DNA of 64,000 nt from assembly GCF_008831285.2 (NCBI RefSeq), contig NC_045146.1, positions 22,151,703-22,215,702 of the forward strand, read 5' to 3'. The notes under the pieces are model-generated. The model saw only the letters and a list, made by a program, of their open reading frames with translations, was not told where the DNA came from and made no database searches. The stretch comes from Nymphaea colorata (Eukaryota; Streptophyta; Magnoliopsida; Nymphaeales; Nymphaeaceae). Positions 26,207-39,694 of the stretch are shown here, in pieces. Both the position numbers and the translations under genes were made by a program. Each line of letters starts with the position of its first letter. Position 1 is the stretch's first letter.

Positions 26207-26360
26207 GGTAGAAGTTGGTGTATGGAGAACCAGTTTGAATCGACCCCACGCTGTGGATGAACAAGAGGGCCCTTGGGTAACTTCGGAGGTACACGGGACC
26301 AACTAAGTCGCGTTTCAACAAACGAAGCCCCTCACCGGCTCGCCTAACCGCAGAGCCACC

Positions 26361-29300
26361 ATGGGAGGCGAAGGACTGGTGGGAATGGAGGCCGCGGCGG
26401 CGGCGATTGGCGTGTCCGTGCCCGTCCTGAGATTCCTCATCTGTTTTGTGACGACCATCCCGGTGAGTTGGGCGTGGCGCGCTGTCCCCGGATCCTTCCT
26501 CAAGCACCTCTACTCCGCCCTGACAGGAGCTGCCCTTTCCTACCTCTCGTTTGGATTTTCATCCAACCTCCACTTCCTCGTTCCCATGTCCCTTGGCTAC
26601 ATCTTCATGGTCCTCTGCCGCAGATACTGCGGCATCTTAACTTTCTTCGCTGCCTTTGGCTACCTCATCGGCTGGTACGTGGAACCGCTCGCCGGCCCCT
26701 CTGTGAACCCTTCTGGGGGTTATAGACTGGTTTTCGTTATGTTGGTATGCCAGGATTTGTGGAAATTCTCAGAGTTTGTGGTTTTTTCCTTTCGTTATCA
26801 TCTCGGTGTCGCGTGTAATATCTTAATTTTCCTTGTTTGGTGTTTCTGGGTATCTAGATCGGCATTTGTTCTGTTCGTTTGTGAAGATTTCTGGAAGTTC
26901 TTGATATTTTTTTTGTGATAATTGTATGTCGACGCCCTTGTTTTTCAACAATAGTATGCGTTTCACATTGGATTTCGGCTCTTCAATCTTGGTAGCTCGA
27001 TAAATCTCACACTTTTGGTGCATCATTTACCAAGGTCCATGCCAGCTACATTACTGTTTATACCAACTCTCTTTAGATGCTCAGAAGCCAAGGAAGAATG
27101 TCTTTTTTTCTTTATCAATCTATGTCAATTTATTGCACGTCGCTATAATGCATTGAAGTGGATTTGATCAATTTGTTATGAGTTTGTTCTGTTTCTCTTC
27201 TGTCTTTCTCCATCTGTTGTTTTACCAATACCATGTTTTATTTTAGAACGAAGAAACAACTCATGTAAAAGCCATACGTGTGAAGTCATTATGGGTGGTA
27301 GGAGTGGAGCAGATTCTGCTGTTTTCAGCGGAAGGGTATCATTGCGTGGAAATAATAAGGGAAACTTGGAAAGTTGATGTGAATCTAGTGACTCATTGCT
27401 AATTGGAATATGAAACAAGTTAAAATATTCTCGATCCAGTGATTACTATTTCTTATACCTTTTCTTCTGAAGTAGCTTTTTATGAACGTGAACCATTATT
27501 TGATGTTTGAGAGCGCTTTTAAATATTTTCGTTAGTATGAAAGAAAAAAAAAACTAGTATCCTACTAAATGAGTAAAATCATGACATATCTGATTTTTCA
27601 ATGCAGCCATGTATATTATATGAGTGGCGATGCATGGAAGGAAGGAGGCATTGATGCTACTGGTATTCCTTGGGCCTCATTGATGACCTTTTTTCATTAA
27701 TCTTCTTGATACTTTAAGGAAGACCTTTTCACATCTGATGGAAACCGATCAAATCATGTACCAGGCAATGCTAGGACATGGTTATTTTATACTAGTATTT
27801 TTGTGTTGTTGATGATTTGGAACTCAGGAGGATGGTACCAGAACTGGATTTAAGCTCCATAACGACAAATTTCTGGTGATATGAAGTTCAGATGGTTTTC
27901 TGGGAATTTACTCTGTTCAATAATTTTGAAAGATAAAATAAATCTAGACATGCTATGGAAGTTATGCTTGGGCTCTCGAACTCTACATCTGATTCATTTC
28001 AGCCCCCATTTTCCCTTGGCATCAAGTGAACTCCTGGAAGGTGCTGCCATATTTCTACCATTTTTAGGGAAATCTGGTATAGATAATAACTTGTAAAACC
28101 TCTGTGAAAAAAAAAGAATATGCTTTCTTCTGTAGGATTGCCTTGCACCTGATATAGGCTTAAAGGGGTATATCCATTCAAGCCTCTCTCCTGCCTTACT
28201 ATGAACTAAGAAGGCAAGGGTTGAAGGTGGGATATCACCCTATTATTCACTCATTTATTGTAATCAGGTTCTTGTTAAAATCTTTTCACAATCATTAGTC
28301 TGCTATATCTCCTTGACACACATTCTCGTGATAGAAATCCGGAATTAAAAGATGCATAAGTAAGAAAAAAGCAGGGAAAAAGCTGTTTATTAAGCAAATA
28401 AATTAAAACTTCATGACAACATTGCAACTATATTGTGCTATTATTCCAAAATTGCAATGAAAAATTTAAAAGCAGGGAAAAAGCTGTTTAATAAGCAAAT
28501 AAATTAAAACTTCATGACAACATTGCAACTATATTGTGCTATTATTTCAAAATTGCAATGAAAAATTTAAAAGCAGGGAAAAAGCTGTTTAATAAGCAAA
28601 TAAGTTAAAACTTCATGACAACATTGCAAATATATTGTGCTATTATTTCAATATTGTAATGAAAAATTTAAATTTCCTGCAGTTTGAGCATCTCATGAGG
28701 TTTTACCTTATATGTCATTTCTTAGTATATTGTCATAGAACTGCAAACCTTTCATATCACTAAGGTCTGTGAATATGGTCAAAGCGCCTGTAAATATATA
28801 TTTTTCAAGTTCATCTATATTTCTGTACTCCAATATGTATTTCAACCATGTGAATGTGTTTACGATTCTGGAAATAGATGATCAGTCTGCATATGGGTAA
28901 AGCTTCTGAGATTCTGGACAGTAGTGACTTTGTTAGGTTACTGTTATTCCTGATTTCTCTTTAGGCAAGAATATGGTACTTTGACGCTTAATGCAACTTC
29001 TTGGGTTGAAAACTCTTGTGGAATCAACTCCTTGGGTTGACATGTACCTTGTGTAAAGTATTGGGTTATATTATTGCAGTTAAATTACTGATTTAGTCAT
29101 TCTTTTATCAGGTGCTCTAATGGTCTTGACACTTAAAGTAATATCATGTTCAATAAACTATAATGATGGATTACTAAAAGAAGAAGGTCTTCGAGAGGCC
29201 CAGAAGAAATACAGGTTGCTTAAGTGCCCTTCCCTGCTTGAGTATGTTGGTTACTGTCTTTGCTGTGGCAGTCACTTTGCAGGGCCAGTTTATGAAATGA

Positions 29301-31795
29301 AAGATTACCTTGAATGGACAGAAAGAAAAGGAGTAAGTTTGGCAAGAGCTGTATTTTTTACCAATTTTTAATGATTTATTTGGTGCAGCGAACGGTGGAA
29401 ATTAACTAATTTTTTTTCACAGTTATGGAACTGTGATAGTAAGCAAGGGCCTCCTTCACCGTATGGAGCTACACTAAGAGCTCTTCTTCAAGCTGCTTTA
29501 TGCATGGGTATCTACTTGTATCTGGTACCCTACTTTCCGTTGTCCCGGTTTTCTGAACCTATATACCAGCAATGGGGATTCTGGAAACGTCTTGGCTATC
29601 AATATATGTCTGGGTTCACTGCTCGTTGGAAATATTATTTCATATGGTCTATTTCAGAAGCAGCCATTATAATATGTGGTCTTGGATTTAGTGGTTGGAC
29701 AGATACTGTCCCTCCCAAACCAAAGTGGGATCGTGCAAAAAATGTGGATATTATAGGAGTGGAGTTGGCCAATAGCGCGGTAGGATTACCTCTTGTGTGG
29801 AACATTCAAGTCAGCACTTGGCTTCGTTACTGTGAGTGTCTTTCCATTGCTATTTTTCTTCCTTTGTGTTGATTTTATAATTTCAAGGATTAAGTCTGAT
29901 CTAGTGCATACGTGATTGTGAGAGGTAAAAAAGTATGAACCTTTTAATGTAGAAAAATAAATTACTTTTTGTTATGGAATCATTTTCCTTATAATAAGAG
30001 TACTATCTTCCAGACATTGGTAAAGCTTTTATTTTTAAATCTTTTAGCACATAGCCACAGCATATCAAATACACAAATATGTTGCTCGCTCGTAGCTAGT
30101 AAGAATTTCAAATATTTTTGAATTACATGTATGGTAGTTGTAACAGGTGTACCTGAGTATGTATATCAGAGAGAGAAAGATTTGCACAAACATATCCAAA
30201 AGAATTTTCTGTGTCTAAAAATGTGTACCAGTCCACTTGCTTGGAAGTAACACCTTTCCAACACAACAAGCATGGAATTGTCCTAGGAACATTATTATTC
30301 CCTTGTAAAGTTGTTGGCAGCCATTTTCAGAGGAAAGATATACTTTTTTTGTGAACATATCATAAACAAATTCTATGTCTGAGAATGGTGCCGGTTCACT
30401 TGGTTGGGGACAACACTTTTCCAATAGGCATGGAGTTTTTTCTAGGAACAATTATTCCTCCTGAAAAGGCTCTTAGCAGTGATTTTCAATACAAAGGTAT
30501 AATTTTCTTTGGTCAAAAATTGGTTCTATTTTTTATTTCTCATCATCACTAGGAATTTCATTTTTCAAAAAAAAAAACAAGCAGAAAATGGTTAAATTTC
30601 CAGGATTACATATCTACATGTTTATTGTTGCTTTCTCTGGCAATCTGATATTTGACATCTTGCAGACGTTTATGAAAGGCTTATCCAGAAAGGAAAGAAA
30701 CCAGGATTCTTGCAGTTGTTGGTGACACAGACAGTTAGTGCTGTTTGGCACGTAAGTAGATTTTCTATGTTTACTCAGTTGGCGTTTTACTGATACAGTG
30801 ACCGCTCATTTGGCATCAGCATGTCATGTTACAGTTAAGATTATTGTTGCAAACGTCAGCAATGTTATAAAGTATTACTGTTTCATCATGTGTTCTTTGA
30901 AGACAGAAATGCAATATAATTAGAACCATACATTCTACGCACATTAGTGATTACAATTGTGTTATGGTGTGTGTCTGTGTGTGTGGGAATGAGTTAAACC
31001 AGTCCCATCTTGGCACCAGATTTTCCATTCTTTGGGGATGGGGAGGGGGGAACAAGAAGGGGGTTACTAACAGAAGGTGAGAGTGCAAGAGAAAAAAGTG
31101 GGGTGGAAAAAGCAGTCTCAGAACGGGATTGATTGCACTCACTATATTATATATATTAAAAGAATATTGGTGGCTTGTATCTCAAAGGTTTTCCTAAAAA
31201 CAAGATTTATGTCTGCCCTCAGCATGCAAATTTGGGGAAATTCCTGAATAGTTCTCTTTCTCAGGGCAGAAGAGTATAACTTGTCCTTTATTTTAGCTAT
31301 TTGCTGTTTCATGTGGAATGCTGTCAGCATGGTGTGTTGACTCTAGCATCCAATTAGTAATAAGATTTAATCAGCATATATTTACATTAAGCATCCAAAA
31401 AATTGTGGTTCATATTCTGCACCAAATTGGTAAGTGGTTAGCTTTTCTTGCTATTGCTGTGTAACATGGGCTTGGCTTGGAAGTTGTGGCACCCATGTTG
31501 ACGTAGATGGTGGGTCTTGACTTGCCATGGACATTGTCAATGTTGTGTCAGGTACAGTCCACATATCCATTGCTAGTTATAAAAAATGGCTTGGTCAACT
31601 TTGACCTAGTCAGTTTCCATCTTTTTTGAGGTTTAAACTTTAAAGTGAAAACTGAATTAATTTGTCTTAGTTTTGGTGTGTTTGTTACTTGTTTTTCAGG
31701 TTATGATTATGCATTTATGATTCATGAATGTATTGCTTTTATTTGCTTACTTAAAAATGTAAAAATGAATTGTTGATTTGATGTGCTATATGTGT

Positions 31796-31843
<48 letters not shown>

Positions 31844-33567
31844 ATCCTTGTCCCTGCCCCCAAATTTTTTATAAATGCTCCACACGTGTTCCTGCACCCA
31901 TGGTGACATAGCTTTTTGTATATCAAATTTTTTTATGTAGCAAATATTTGTCACTGTAAGTCTCCTTTCTCTTTCGTTTTTAGTTTCCAGGCTTGGATGT
32001 TGTATTGGGTTCCGAAAAACGTGTTGTAACTTGAAACTTACACGTTTTTTTCTCTTTGAAAGATGAAAGGAGCTGGTGAAACACAAACTTAAGAAAGATA
32101 CAAAATGCTGCCTAGATGTGACAATATGTGATTTTGCTTTGACCAAGGAATGGAAATCATTTATGTTCCTGAACTGAAGTCGTTTATGCATCACCATTAG
32201 TCTTATCATATTAATAACAAGCCTGGGTACTTCTGTCTCCATCTTCTGGAATCTGAAATTCTCCTTTTCATTTACTTCTAAATTTGCAGGGATTATATGC
32301 TGGATATATTATTTTTTTCGTGCAATCTGCCCTTATGATTGCTGGTTCAAGAGGTACTATTCATGGATCTTCTATTTGGCTTTTGCATTGTAGTTTCAGA
32401 TTTCTGTTATACATGAGATAAACTTTCCTGTTTATTTCCAACAGCTATCTACAGATGGCAGCAAGCTATTCCACTGAGTATGGACATGTTGAGGAAAGTG
32501 ATGGGCTTTATCAACTTTGCCTACACAGTGCTGGTTCTGAACTACTCCTGCATAGGTTTCATGGTTAGTAGGCTTCTGCTTGATTTGGATTCTTTTTTCT
32601 CAAATATTTTGCTTGTTGGGGCTGGGTGAGAGTAGGGAGCTCAGGGAGATGGGGCTTTTATTGCATTAAGGAAGACTACTTTATTATCACTGTCTGACAG
32701 CTGGTCAATATATTGCTTGTTTATAGTTAGTACCATCTTTATTTGACATGCCAAAAACGCAACAGGCTAAAGACTGGTGTCTGCTCATTGCACCATGATA
32801 AATATGACGTTTCCTGTGTTTTTGGTGGAGAGTGATATGAAATTTACAGTTCATTGACGTGCCATTTTTCATTTCAAGCACTCAACGGTGGAAATAAAAA
32901 TGGCAAACGTACTTAGTAAATTTTATGGTTCGTCCTATTTTCCTGTTGCCATAAATTCTATTCATCACAGGCACTTCCCTAAAGCTTTTCTTTTAGATTG
33001 TGAGAACATTGTTAACTGCACATGCCCCTGTTTAGGAACTATTCAGAAACTTACGGGATGTTTCTGGAAACTTCTTGTGGGTTTGCTATGTAATCACCGT
33101 AGCTATTTTATTACCATGGTGTAGCTATGGCCTGTGCCTGCTGCTGTTTTGTTATGGCAGTTGCCTTTCTTCCCATGTTTACTCCAAAAGACTGAGATTG
33201 ATGATAATTTTATAATGAGAGACAAGTCATGGAATTGAAATTTCATGGCAATTTCAGTCCAACCATGGATCCATATTTCATATGTAATAGCAGCTATCAA
33301 TAGGGAAAGTAGAAAATTACAAGGTATCCTCCTTTGCACTTTAACTTTTGCTTTGTGAATTAGCTTCTACTTTGCATACAGAAACGCAATCTTGCTTTTC
33401 ATATTTTGGTTTTATTTTGCTTGAAGGTGTTGAGCATGCATGAGACCCTTGCTTCATATGGAAGTGTATACTATGTTGGCACCATCGTACCAGTAGTTGT
33501 GATCCTCCTCAGCTACATAATCAAGCCATCGAAGCCGAGAAGGTCACAGGCTCATAAGGACAAGTGA
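26361..33567 (+). CDS. LPLAT/LPCAT-like: Lysophospholipid acyltransferase (MBOAT family), LPLAT1/2-like
   Basis: Predicted ER membrane enzyme that re-acylates lysophospholipids with acyl-CoA (Lands cycle), with broad lysolipid preference in the plant family. Exons: 26361-26674, 27607-27662, 29112-29332, 29423-29831, 30666-30751, 32290-32353, 32445-32563 and 33427-33567. Phases close to 469 aa, about the family's length. Many hydrophobic segments start at residue about 15 (VPVLRFLICFVTTIPVSWAW). Family blocks include LSYLSFGFSSNLHFLVPMSL, LVLTLKVISCSINYNDG (seen as MVLTLKVISC), CLCCGSHFAGPVYEMKDYLE and GFTARWKYYFIWSISEA. The two expected MBOAT active-site residues are present: Asn324 in LVWNIQVSTWL and His362 in SAVWHGLYAGY. 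The tail is basic (KPSKPRRSQAHKDK). Introns hold a triplicated 101-bp repeat and a long (GT)n tract. Identification is firm; LPLAT1 versus LPLAT2 is not resolved. Confidence 0.95.
28371..28673. repeat. Three tandem copies of a 101-bp unit in LPLAT intron 2
   Basis: Copies begin at 28371, 28472 and 28573, each GCAGGGAAAAAGCTGTTTA and ending GCAATGAAAAATTTAAA. The period is exactly 101 bp with only scattered substitutions. The third copy is the most diverged. Confidence 0.95.
31799..31841. repeat. Long (GT)n microsatellite in LPLAT intron 5
   Basis: About 21 uninterrupted GT units, likely to be length-polymorphic. Confidence 0.9.
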
Positions 33568-35200
33568 ACCAATTTGTGAAATGTAGGATGGCTTTTTGAT
33601 GACTCCAGTAATGCTGCTTGTTCATTTTCCCAGAAGGAGGTGCAGCAGTCTTGTCTGCTGCAATAATGTGATCCGAATTTAGTAGTTCATTCGTCTGGAT
33701 AGGTTCCATATTGCTGTCACCATCTTGACACAGCTAGGTAGGATCGATCATGTTTGTTTTCTTGATTTTTGTTATCTACTGTCCTCTTATGCTACATTAC
33801 TTTCCAAACTGTTGTGATTGTTGGACCGGTGTTGCAATTCTAGCCACTAAGAAGTTTTAGCACAAGCAAGTTTTGTACCTTGTTGCGTCTCAACTCCATT
33901 TGCAGCTTGTTGTTTCTATACCAAATGATTCTTCTTATTAATTTAGTGAGATAAGTTTCTTTTTCCTATTTTTTGGCATGGGTCAGCCGGGCAACAAACC
34001 CTTGTGGAACTGAACTCGAACCGTCAGCTATTCCGTTCTGTCCCAAAGAACGGAGAGAAAAATAGACATCTAACGTAGTTAATCTTGCCCCGTGATAACT
34101 AATCTAGCATGGAAACCTTCCCATATTTGATGTGCTTGTTTCAAATCCATATACTTGGAAATGTCTGATGTGCTTGTCGCAAATCCACATTCCTTGTGCA
34201 GAACAATGACCTTGGAAATATCTGATGTGCTGGTTTAAAATCCATCGTCTCCCCTGAACTCTCAGTTCATACACCCTTAATTTAATGGATTCTAATTGGG
34301 GTTGAGATGGTCGCCGCTAGATCATGCCAAGAGCCGATCCATGTGTTGATCTCTTGACCTCATGGTTCTCTAGCCCAGTGGACGGGGCACTTGTTGATAG
34401 CGGCCAACTAAGAACGGCTCGCATCGTCGCTGAGCTGCGTGGTTCATGCTGCCTGTGACAACTGGGAGATTGTACCACAAATCAAGAGAAAATTTTAAAA
34501 GCGGACTTGCAAGAATAGTATTTCTTCCCATCATTTTTGGAAAATAAGATAACTTCTGTCAAACAAATGACGGTAACGCCTTAACCTGATTTGAAAATTT
34601 TTCTTTTTTCCCCCCCCCCCCCCCCTTTAGATACATGACCATGAGGAGCTTTGCCTTTGCCTTTTTCCAAGTTAAAGTTTGCATTACTTTAAACTATTAA
34701 TGTTGTACTGTTTTCTGTTTTGGTTTAACGATTGGTGCACGTGGGGTGGGATTGGCGGCATCAGCCGAGCAAAAAAATTTTGGCCAAGGGGCACTGATAA
34801 TAAATTTTAAATTTATAAGAAGCATCAACATGTAAATTAAAAAAAAAACTTCTTTAAGGTGTCAATATAAAATAAGTATTTTTTTTGTGGTTGTGTGGGC
34901 AATTGCCCACATGTTGCCACGCCTGCCTCCACCTTTGAGCGGCACTTGGAAAACTTTTCATGGTTTTTTTTTCAATATGACAAAGTTGGGTTGACTAAAG
35001 AAACAGGAGGGAGCTCAAAAGAGTTCTGCTTACGAATGCCAAACAACTTGGCTCGATGCACCTAATTTGGTATAAATTTGCTTCGAACATGTCACTGAAT
35101 CCGACATGGCCACAATTAACATAAATTCCAGCGAATTATCAACTTCAGATCTGATTTTATTTCAGAAACTATCAGATAGTCCAATCGAATTGCACATATT
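33568..35200. other. Intergenic between LPLAT and CCB2
   Basis: The LPLAT 3' flank, then three imperfect copies of GATGTGCTTGTTTCAAATCC at 34129, 34167 and 34224, and a 16-base C run at 34610-34625. A degenerate TTAAATTTATAAGAAG block (about 34790-34930) resembles the hAT-MITE cores elsewhere in the window. No gene. Confidence 0.55.
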
Positions 35201-35342
35201 GCAAACTGGATTTGGCAATCGGACTCGAAATCAATATCAGCTCTCTGTTTCACCTTTCGTGTTTACGTTTAAATCCAAATTCGATTACGACGGATTCAAT
35301 ACTACTTGGATCTAAACCGACTCCAACCCGTTGCCACCCCTA
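35200..35342 (-). mobile_element. hAT-like element end upstream of CCB2
   Basis: Reading inward on the minus strand from 35342, the sequence begins TAGGGGTGGCAACGGGTTGG, a terminus widely seen in plant hAT-type elements, followed by AAATCCGAAT-style degenerate repeats. I cannot place the far end, so 35200 is approximate. The terminus lies 57 bp before the CCB2 start codon. Confidence 0.5.
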
Positions 35343-35398
35343 GCCTTACCGACTGCAACCGAGGCCCCATAAACGATGGAACAGACCAATCCGCGCCC

Positions 35399-38300
35399 AT
35401 GGCCGCCCTCTTATCTTGGGCTTCGTTGCGACTACCTTCCCGCCAAATTGCGCCGCCACCACCCTTTTGTTTGGCTCGTAAAACCTTCACCTCCGTCTTC
35501 TCATCCCCAGCTGGGCGGCGAACAAGCCGTAGAATCGTCAGAACACACGTTGGTGGTTCGGATAGTAATGGCGCCGATGAAAGGAAGCAAGTGGACCTCT
35601 CCGTCCTCCGTTTCACCCTTGGTCCGCTTCTCTTTATTCTCGTTCTGTTGCCTATTTCAGATTGATTTCGACTGGTTGTTAGATAGAGTGTCTTTGGTGC
35701 AGGAATCCCGGGGTTCGATGAGTCTTATTTGCCCAGATGGATTGGCTTCGCTGCTGCTTTTCTCCTTTTGCTCAATCATTTCCTGAGCCCCAATCTGGTC
35801 TCTCCTTCACAACTTGTAAGTTGGGTTTTCGTTATTGGTGTTTGATTCTTTATTTGCGTATTTGGTAGTTGGATTGACTGCTGATGTTTGTTGGTTTTAT
35901 TTTTTGGTAATGTGGGAAGAGGTCGGAAGCGTTGGGACTCCTCTTGGCTTCTTTCTCGGTCAGCCTCCCTTATCTTGGGAAGTTTCTCACGGTATGTTGG
36001 TGATTTTGTTGTTCTCATTTAGTCTCGCTTTTTCTGTTCTTCTATAAGTGAGAATGATTTCCATTAAGTTTCTTGGGTTGCTGTTTTTCTTGTTCTTTTG
36101 TTTTGGTTCGGAGGTTTTCAAATATAAATGCTGTCTTGCATACCGGGAATTTTCAATAAATTGGTGTGGCAAAAATGGCGACGATTTCTTCTTTGGTTTC
36201 TTTAATTTGACCATGATTGAGGAAACGCAACATGAAAGTCTCAATAACAGCAATTGCCAAGAGACTGGGATAGGTATACTCTAGTTATGAAACAATCCAT
36301 GTCTCATCTGGTTATATTTCATTATGAAGGATCCTCTGTTTAACCTCATCGACGCATAAAAACTTGTGTGGCATGTTTCTGAATGATTTTTCACACGCGT
36401 CTTCAGTTTCTGCTGTGTTGATGCCCTTCAACAGCTTTCTGTTTTATCACTATTTATCCAGCTTTGGTTTTTTTGCAAGTGCATAGAGAAGATAATGATG
36501 CGCTGGTAGATTCCAGTGGAAAAAGTTCCACATATTGTACAATCGTTCCTCAACCCTCGCACTTAATTTCATTAGAAGGTCTTCTCAAGGTATTAGATGT
36601 TGCTTCCATACTGTATACGAAACAGTACCTAACAAAATATGCCACTGCAGCGTGAAACGCATGTTCATTTTTGTGCATGTTCCTGTTGCTAGTCGGTACT
36701 TTCTCTATATTTGATTCCTATGATCTTCTGCAACATCTGTTAAGAGATGAAAAGAGAAAGTTCAACAATCGACATGATCATACAATTTTTCTTGTAAATC
36801 GGTTGGAGTTCATGCATTTTTAAGTGAAAAATGCAATTTAACTGCACAGCAATTCTCTCAAGGAGTCTGTGCATCTTGTAGTTCTTTATTTTATCTCGCC
36901 TTGCCTAGTTGGCAGCTATAGTCTTCATCACCCATATGAAGATGAACCATTATAGAGTTTAGATACAGTTACCATTTGCACTTTTGCAAGTTTAAACCTG
37001 AGTTTTGCTTGGAGTTGCTTAGTAGGAAACCTGCTGCTTGGTTCGTACTTGGAACTTGGAAGGTCTGTATTGTCTCAACACCATCAGGGAACTCCTAATG
37101 ACTCACCCCATTTTTTATTCAGTTTACTACATCCTTAGACAAAATCCAGATAGCGATGCCTCCTTCTATCTCCCTTTGTCTCATGGGTTTAAACTTTAAA
37201 CTTCAAACTGATCTGTGTTGGCCTAAAGTGCACATGTGAACTAAATAGGACTAAAAGTTCATCTTTGTCAAGCATGATTCTTTTTTGAAGCTCAGAATCT
37301 AACAGAGAGTCCTTTGCACCAGTGGGTGCACCTGTGATGGTTAACAGCCTCCTTACAATCCTGAAGCAACCCAATCAATTCGCTAAGTTTGTGATGGCTA
37401 TGCCAGCTTATTTGTATGTTTACATTCGGCAGCCCGATATTTAGAGTTCTATTGGGACAACCAGCACGAAAACTGTATGTTAAGCTAACACAATCATGAC
37501 CAACGGGAATTCATATTCCATGTAAGTGCCTCTTTAGCTTTCCTGTGAAAAAAGAGGGAAGGTCAGAAATATGATGACGGTGCTTATGCAAGGTATTAGC
37601 TTGGTAAATTAAGTAAAAGTTTTGGAGTGCACTTGTACTGATTCTGGAGCTTAGTATTTCGTGTATAAATCCTTGGAGTATGGGAATTGTATCCTCCTTT
37701 GCTTATTGCGCCTGCTCAAACTTTGTCAAAGTTAACTGGTCTTCTCATTTCCTTGAGATCAATTGAAAGTGAAATTTTAAAAAATAAACCTATAAAATTG
37801 GTAATAACAAAAACAAAACTAGGCTTTTCATGTTGTTAAGACACCTAAGTTTTACACAATTAACTTAAGCTTGGGTGATATGATAAAAGGACCATAATAT
37901 CCTTAATAAAGACAAATTGTAGGTTTATTATTTTATCTTAACTTTCTTAACTATATAAAATAGTACTAATACATGAGTGATCATATCCAAAAAATTTAGT
38001 TTTTCCTATTAATATTTTTTTAATAGCAAAATCTAACTGTATTAGTAAAGTTTATGTTAATTTTTTTTAGGGTAAAATGGTAATAATGACTGATTTTACG
38101 ATTAATTTTTAAAAATATTTTTATGAATCTTTTTCGTTAATCATTGAAAAACTCTGGTGTAACTTTAACAATATTGAACAGGCCAGTTGTGTTTTCATAA
38201 AAATTTCTCTAATTTAAAATAACTTGGAGCCCATTCCTGTAGGAGTGGGCGAACATGAATGCCTGGAAGAGGTATGCCATCCATTGGCATATAGTAGCCT

Positions 38301-39694
38301 GAGGAATGTGAGAATAATGTGATGAAATTTCTGGAGGCTTCTTTCCTTTGGACTGCTTAAATATCTTTTAAAAATGTTATTACTCCAGGCGTATCTGCAT
38401 ATTGAGAGCTCATTTTTCCAAAGCAGTTAAGTTGAGAAGAAAAGGGACTGCCATTTTCGTTTTTCATCTTTTGTCAGATGGAATTTTCTTTTTCCACAGT
38501 AAAACAGTTTCATCTGCATTCCAGTAAGAAAAGCATGAGTACAACAATAGGTAATTGGCCCATTACATGTTACCTGATGAACATAATTGTCTTTTTTAAG
38601 GGGCCATTCCTGAATTCTTCTCAGGTTCATGTTTTTTACCTGGACAGCGTGAAGGATTTTATGTCAGCAAAAATAGTTGAACCCTCCCTGGACCTAACCT
38701 TTTTTTTTTCCTCTGAAATCTCAAGGACAGCAGTGTAACAGGGTTAAAACTTTTTTTAAAAAAGTGTCCTCTGTGTTTGGATTTAGGTTGTATGAATGGT
38801 ACACTGAAATTTTTTTAGGATTATCAAACGCCTTCTGAAAGACGTGAATGAAAAGGAAAGTTGTTGGTTTATCTATGTGTTAACTAATGAACATTAATGT
38901 ATTATTTTTCAGTTGTGAACCTTAATAAATTGTTTCAGGGTGCACATGCTCTGAATCGGTCAACCTTGCCAGAAGAGAACAGGCAAATTTTTGCCATGTC
39001 TGAAAACCTATCAGAAACTCAGAAAGAAAATTTCGCTTGGGGTTCATACATTCTTCTTCGGAATACCAACTCTATGTCTGTGGTATGCCTTGGCACCATG
39101 AGAAATTCTATATTATATTGCTCTGTACAGCAGTTGACTCTCTCTTCCTTCAGCTCATATTTGTGCAGGACTTGCTATGTGTGCGAGGATATTGGAATGT
39201 GCCAGCTGATTTTTCAAAAGAACGTCTGTTACAGTGGTTCAAGATAAAAATTGAAGATATTGGGCTCTTGGAGTTAAAGGACACACTTTATTTTCCTCAG
39301 TCAATAGGTAGCGTGGGTGCTTCTACTGGTGGAAATGGCTTTTCACCAACTAATTACTATGTTCTATCTCCTCAATTTAATTTTTTTTTCTAGATGCATA
39401 CATCTTGTCCAATGTGTCTTTCTACAAGCAGCGTAATTGTTGTGGCTTGTGCAACTTTTTCTGACTTGCCGTATATTGCCATTGTTTTCTACAGATTCCG
39501 AAGCTTGGGGTGCATTATTGCCCAAAGGGACTTCGTCCTTTATGGTACAACCAATGCTGGCTTCCTCAGAGCTCACCGATGACAAAGTTGGCGGAATCCA
39601 AGGTTTTATACTGTTGTCATCTTGTATCGATTATGCTTTTGGAGAAAAAGACAGAGCATGGATAAGAGCGATTTCTAATAAATTCAAGTACTAA
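35399..39694 (+). CDS. CCB2: CCB2, cofactor assembly of complex C subunit B (chloroplast)
   Basis: Thylakoid membrane factor of the CCB (system IV) pathway, which attaches haem ci covalently to cytochrome b6; it works with CCB1, CCB3 and CCB4. Exons: 35399-35621, 35703-35815, 35920-35991, 38939-39082, 39154-39307 and 39495-39694. Phases close to 301 aa. Residues 1 to about 55 are Ser/Arg/Pro-rich and low in acidic residues, as in a plastid transit peptide. The signature LSVLRFTLGIPGFDESYLPR (about 67-86) leads into two membrane segments (about 87-104 and 116-134). The stromal or lumenal part carries NRSTLPEENRQIF, YILLRNTNSMSV, CVRGYWNVPADFSKERLLQW, DTLYFPQS, and GEKDRAWIRAISNKF at the end. 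ATG 35399 is the first in-frame ATG; an upstream in-frame TTG extension runs into transposon-like DNA and was rejected. The exon 1 donor (CTTG|GTCCGC) is weak. Confidence 0.93.
35992..38938 (+). other. Large CCB2 intron 3
   Basis: A 2.9-kb intron between GTATGT and TTTCAG. The short open frames inside it (for example 36048-36284, 36464-36655 and 38478-38738) show no family similarity. The stretch 37740-38220 is markedly AT-rich. I see no nested gene. Confidence 0.6.

Noticed and set aside
28371-28673. CRISPR-like array
   Set aside because: The three 101-bp units are contiguous with no spacers, in a plant intron.
35306-35398. In-frame upstream extension of CCB2
   Set aside because: It starts at TTG, not ATG, and its sequence runs into hAT-like transposon DNA. 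The first in-frame ATG is 35399, followed by a credible transit peptide.
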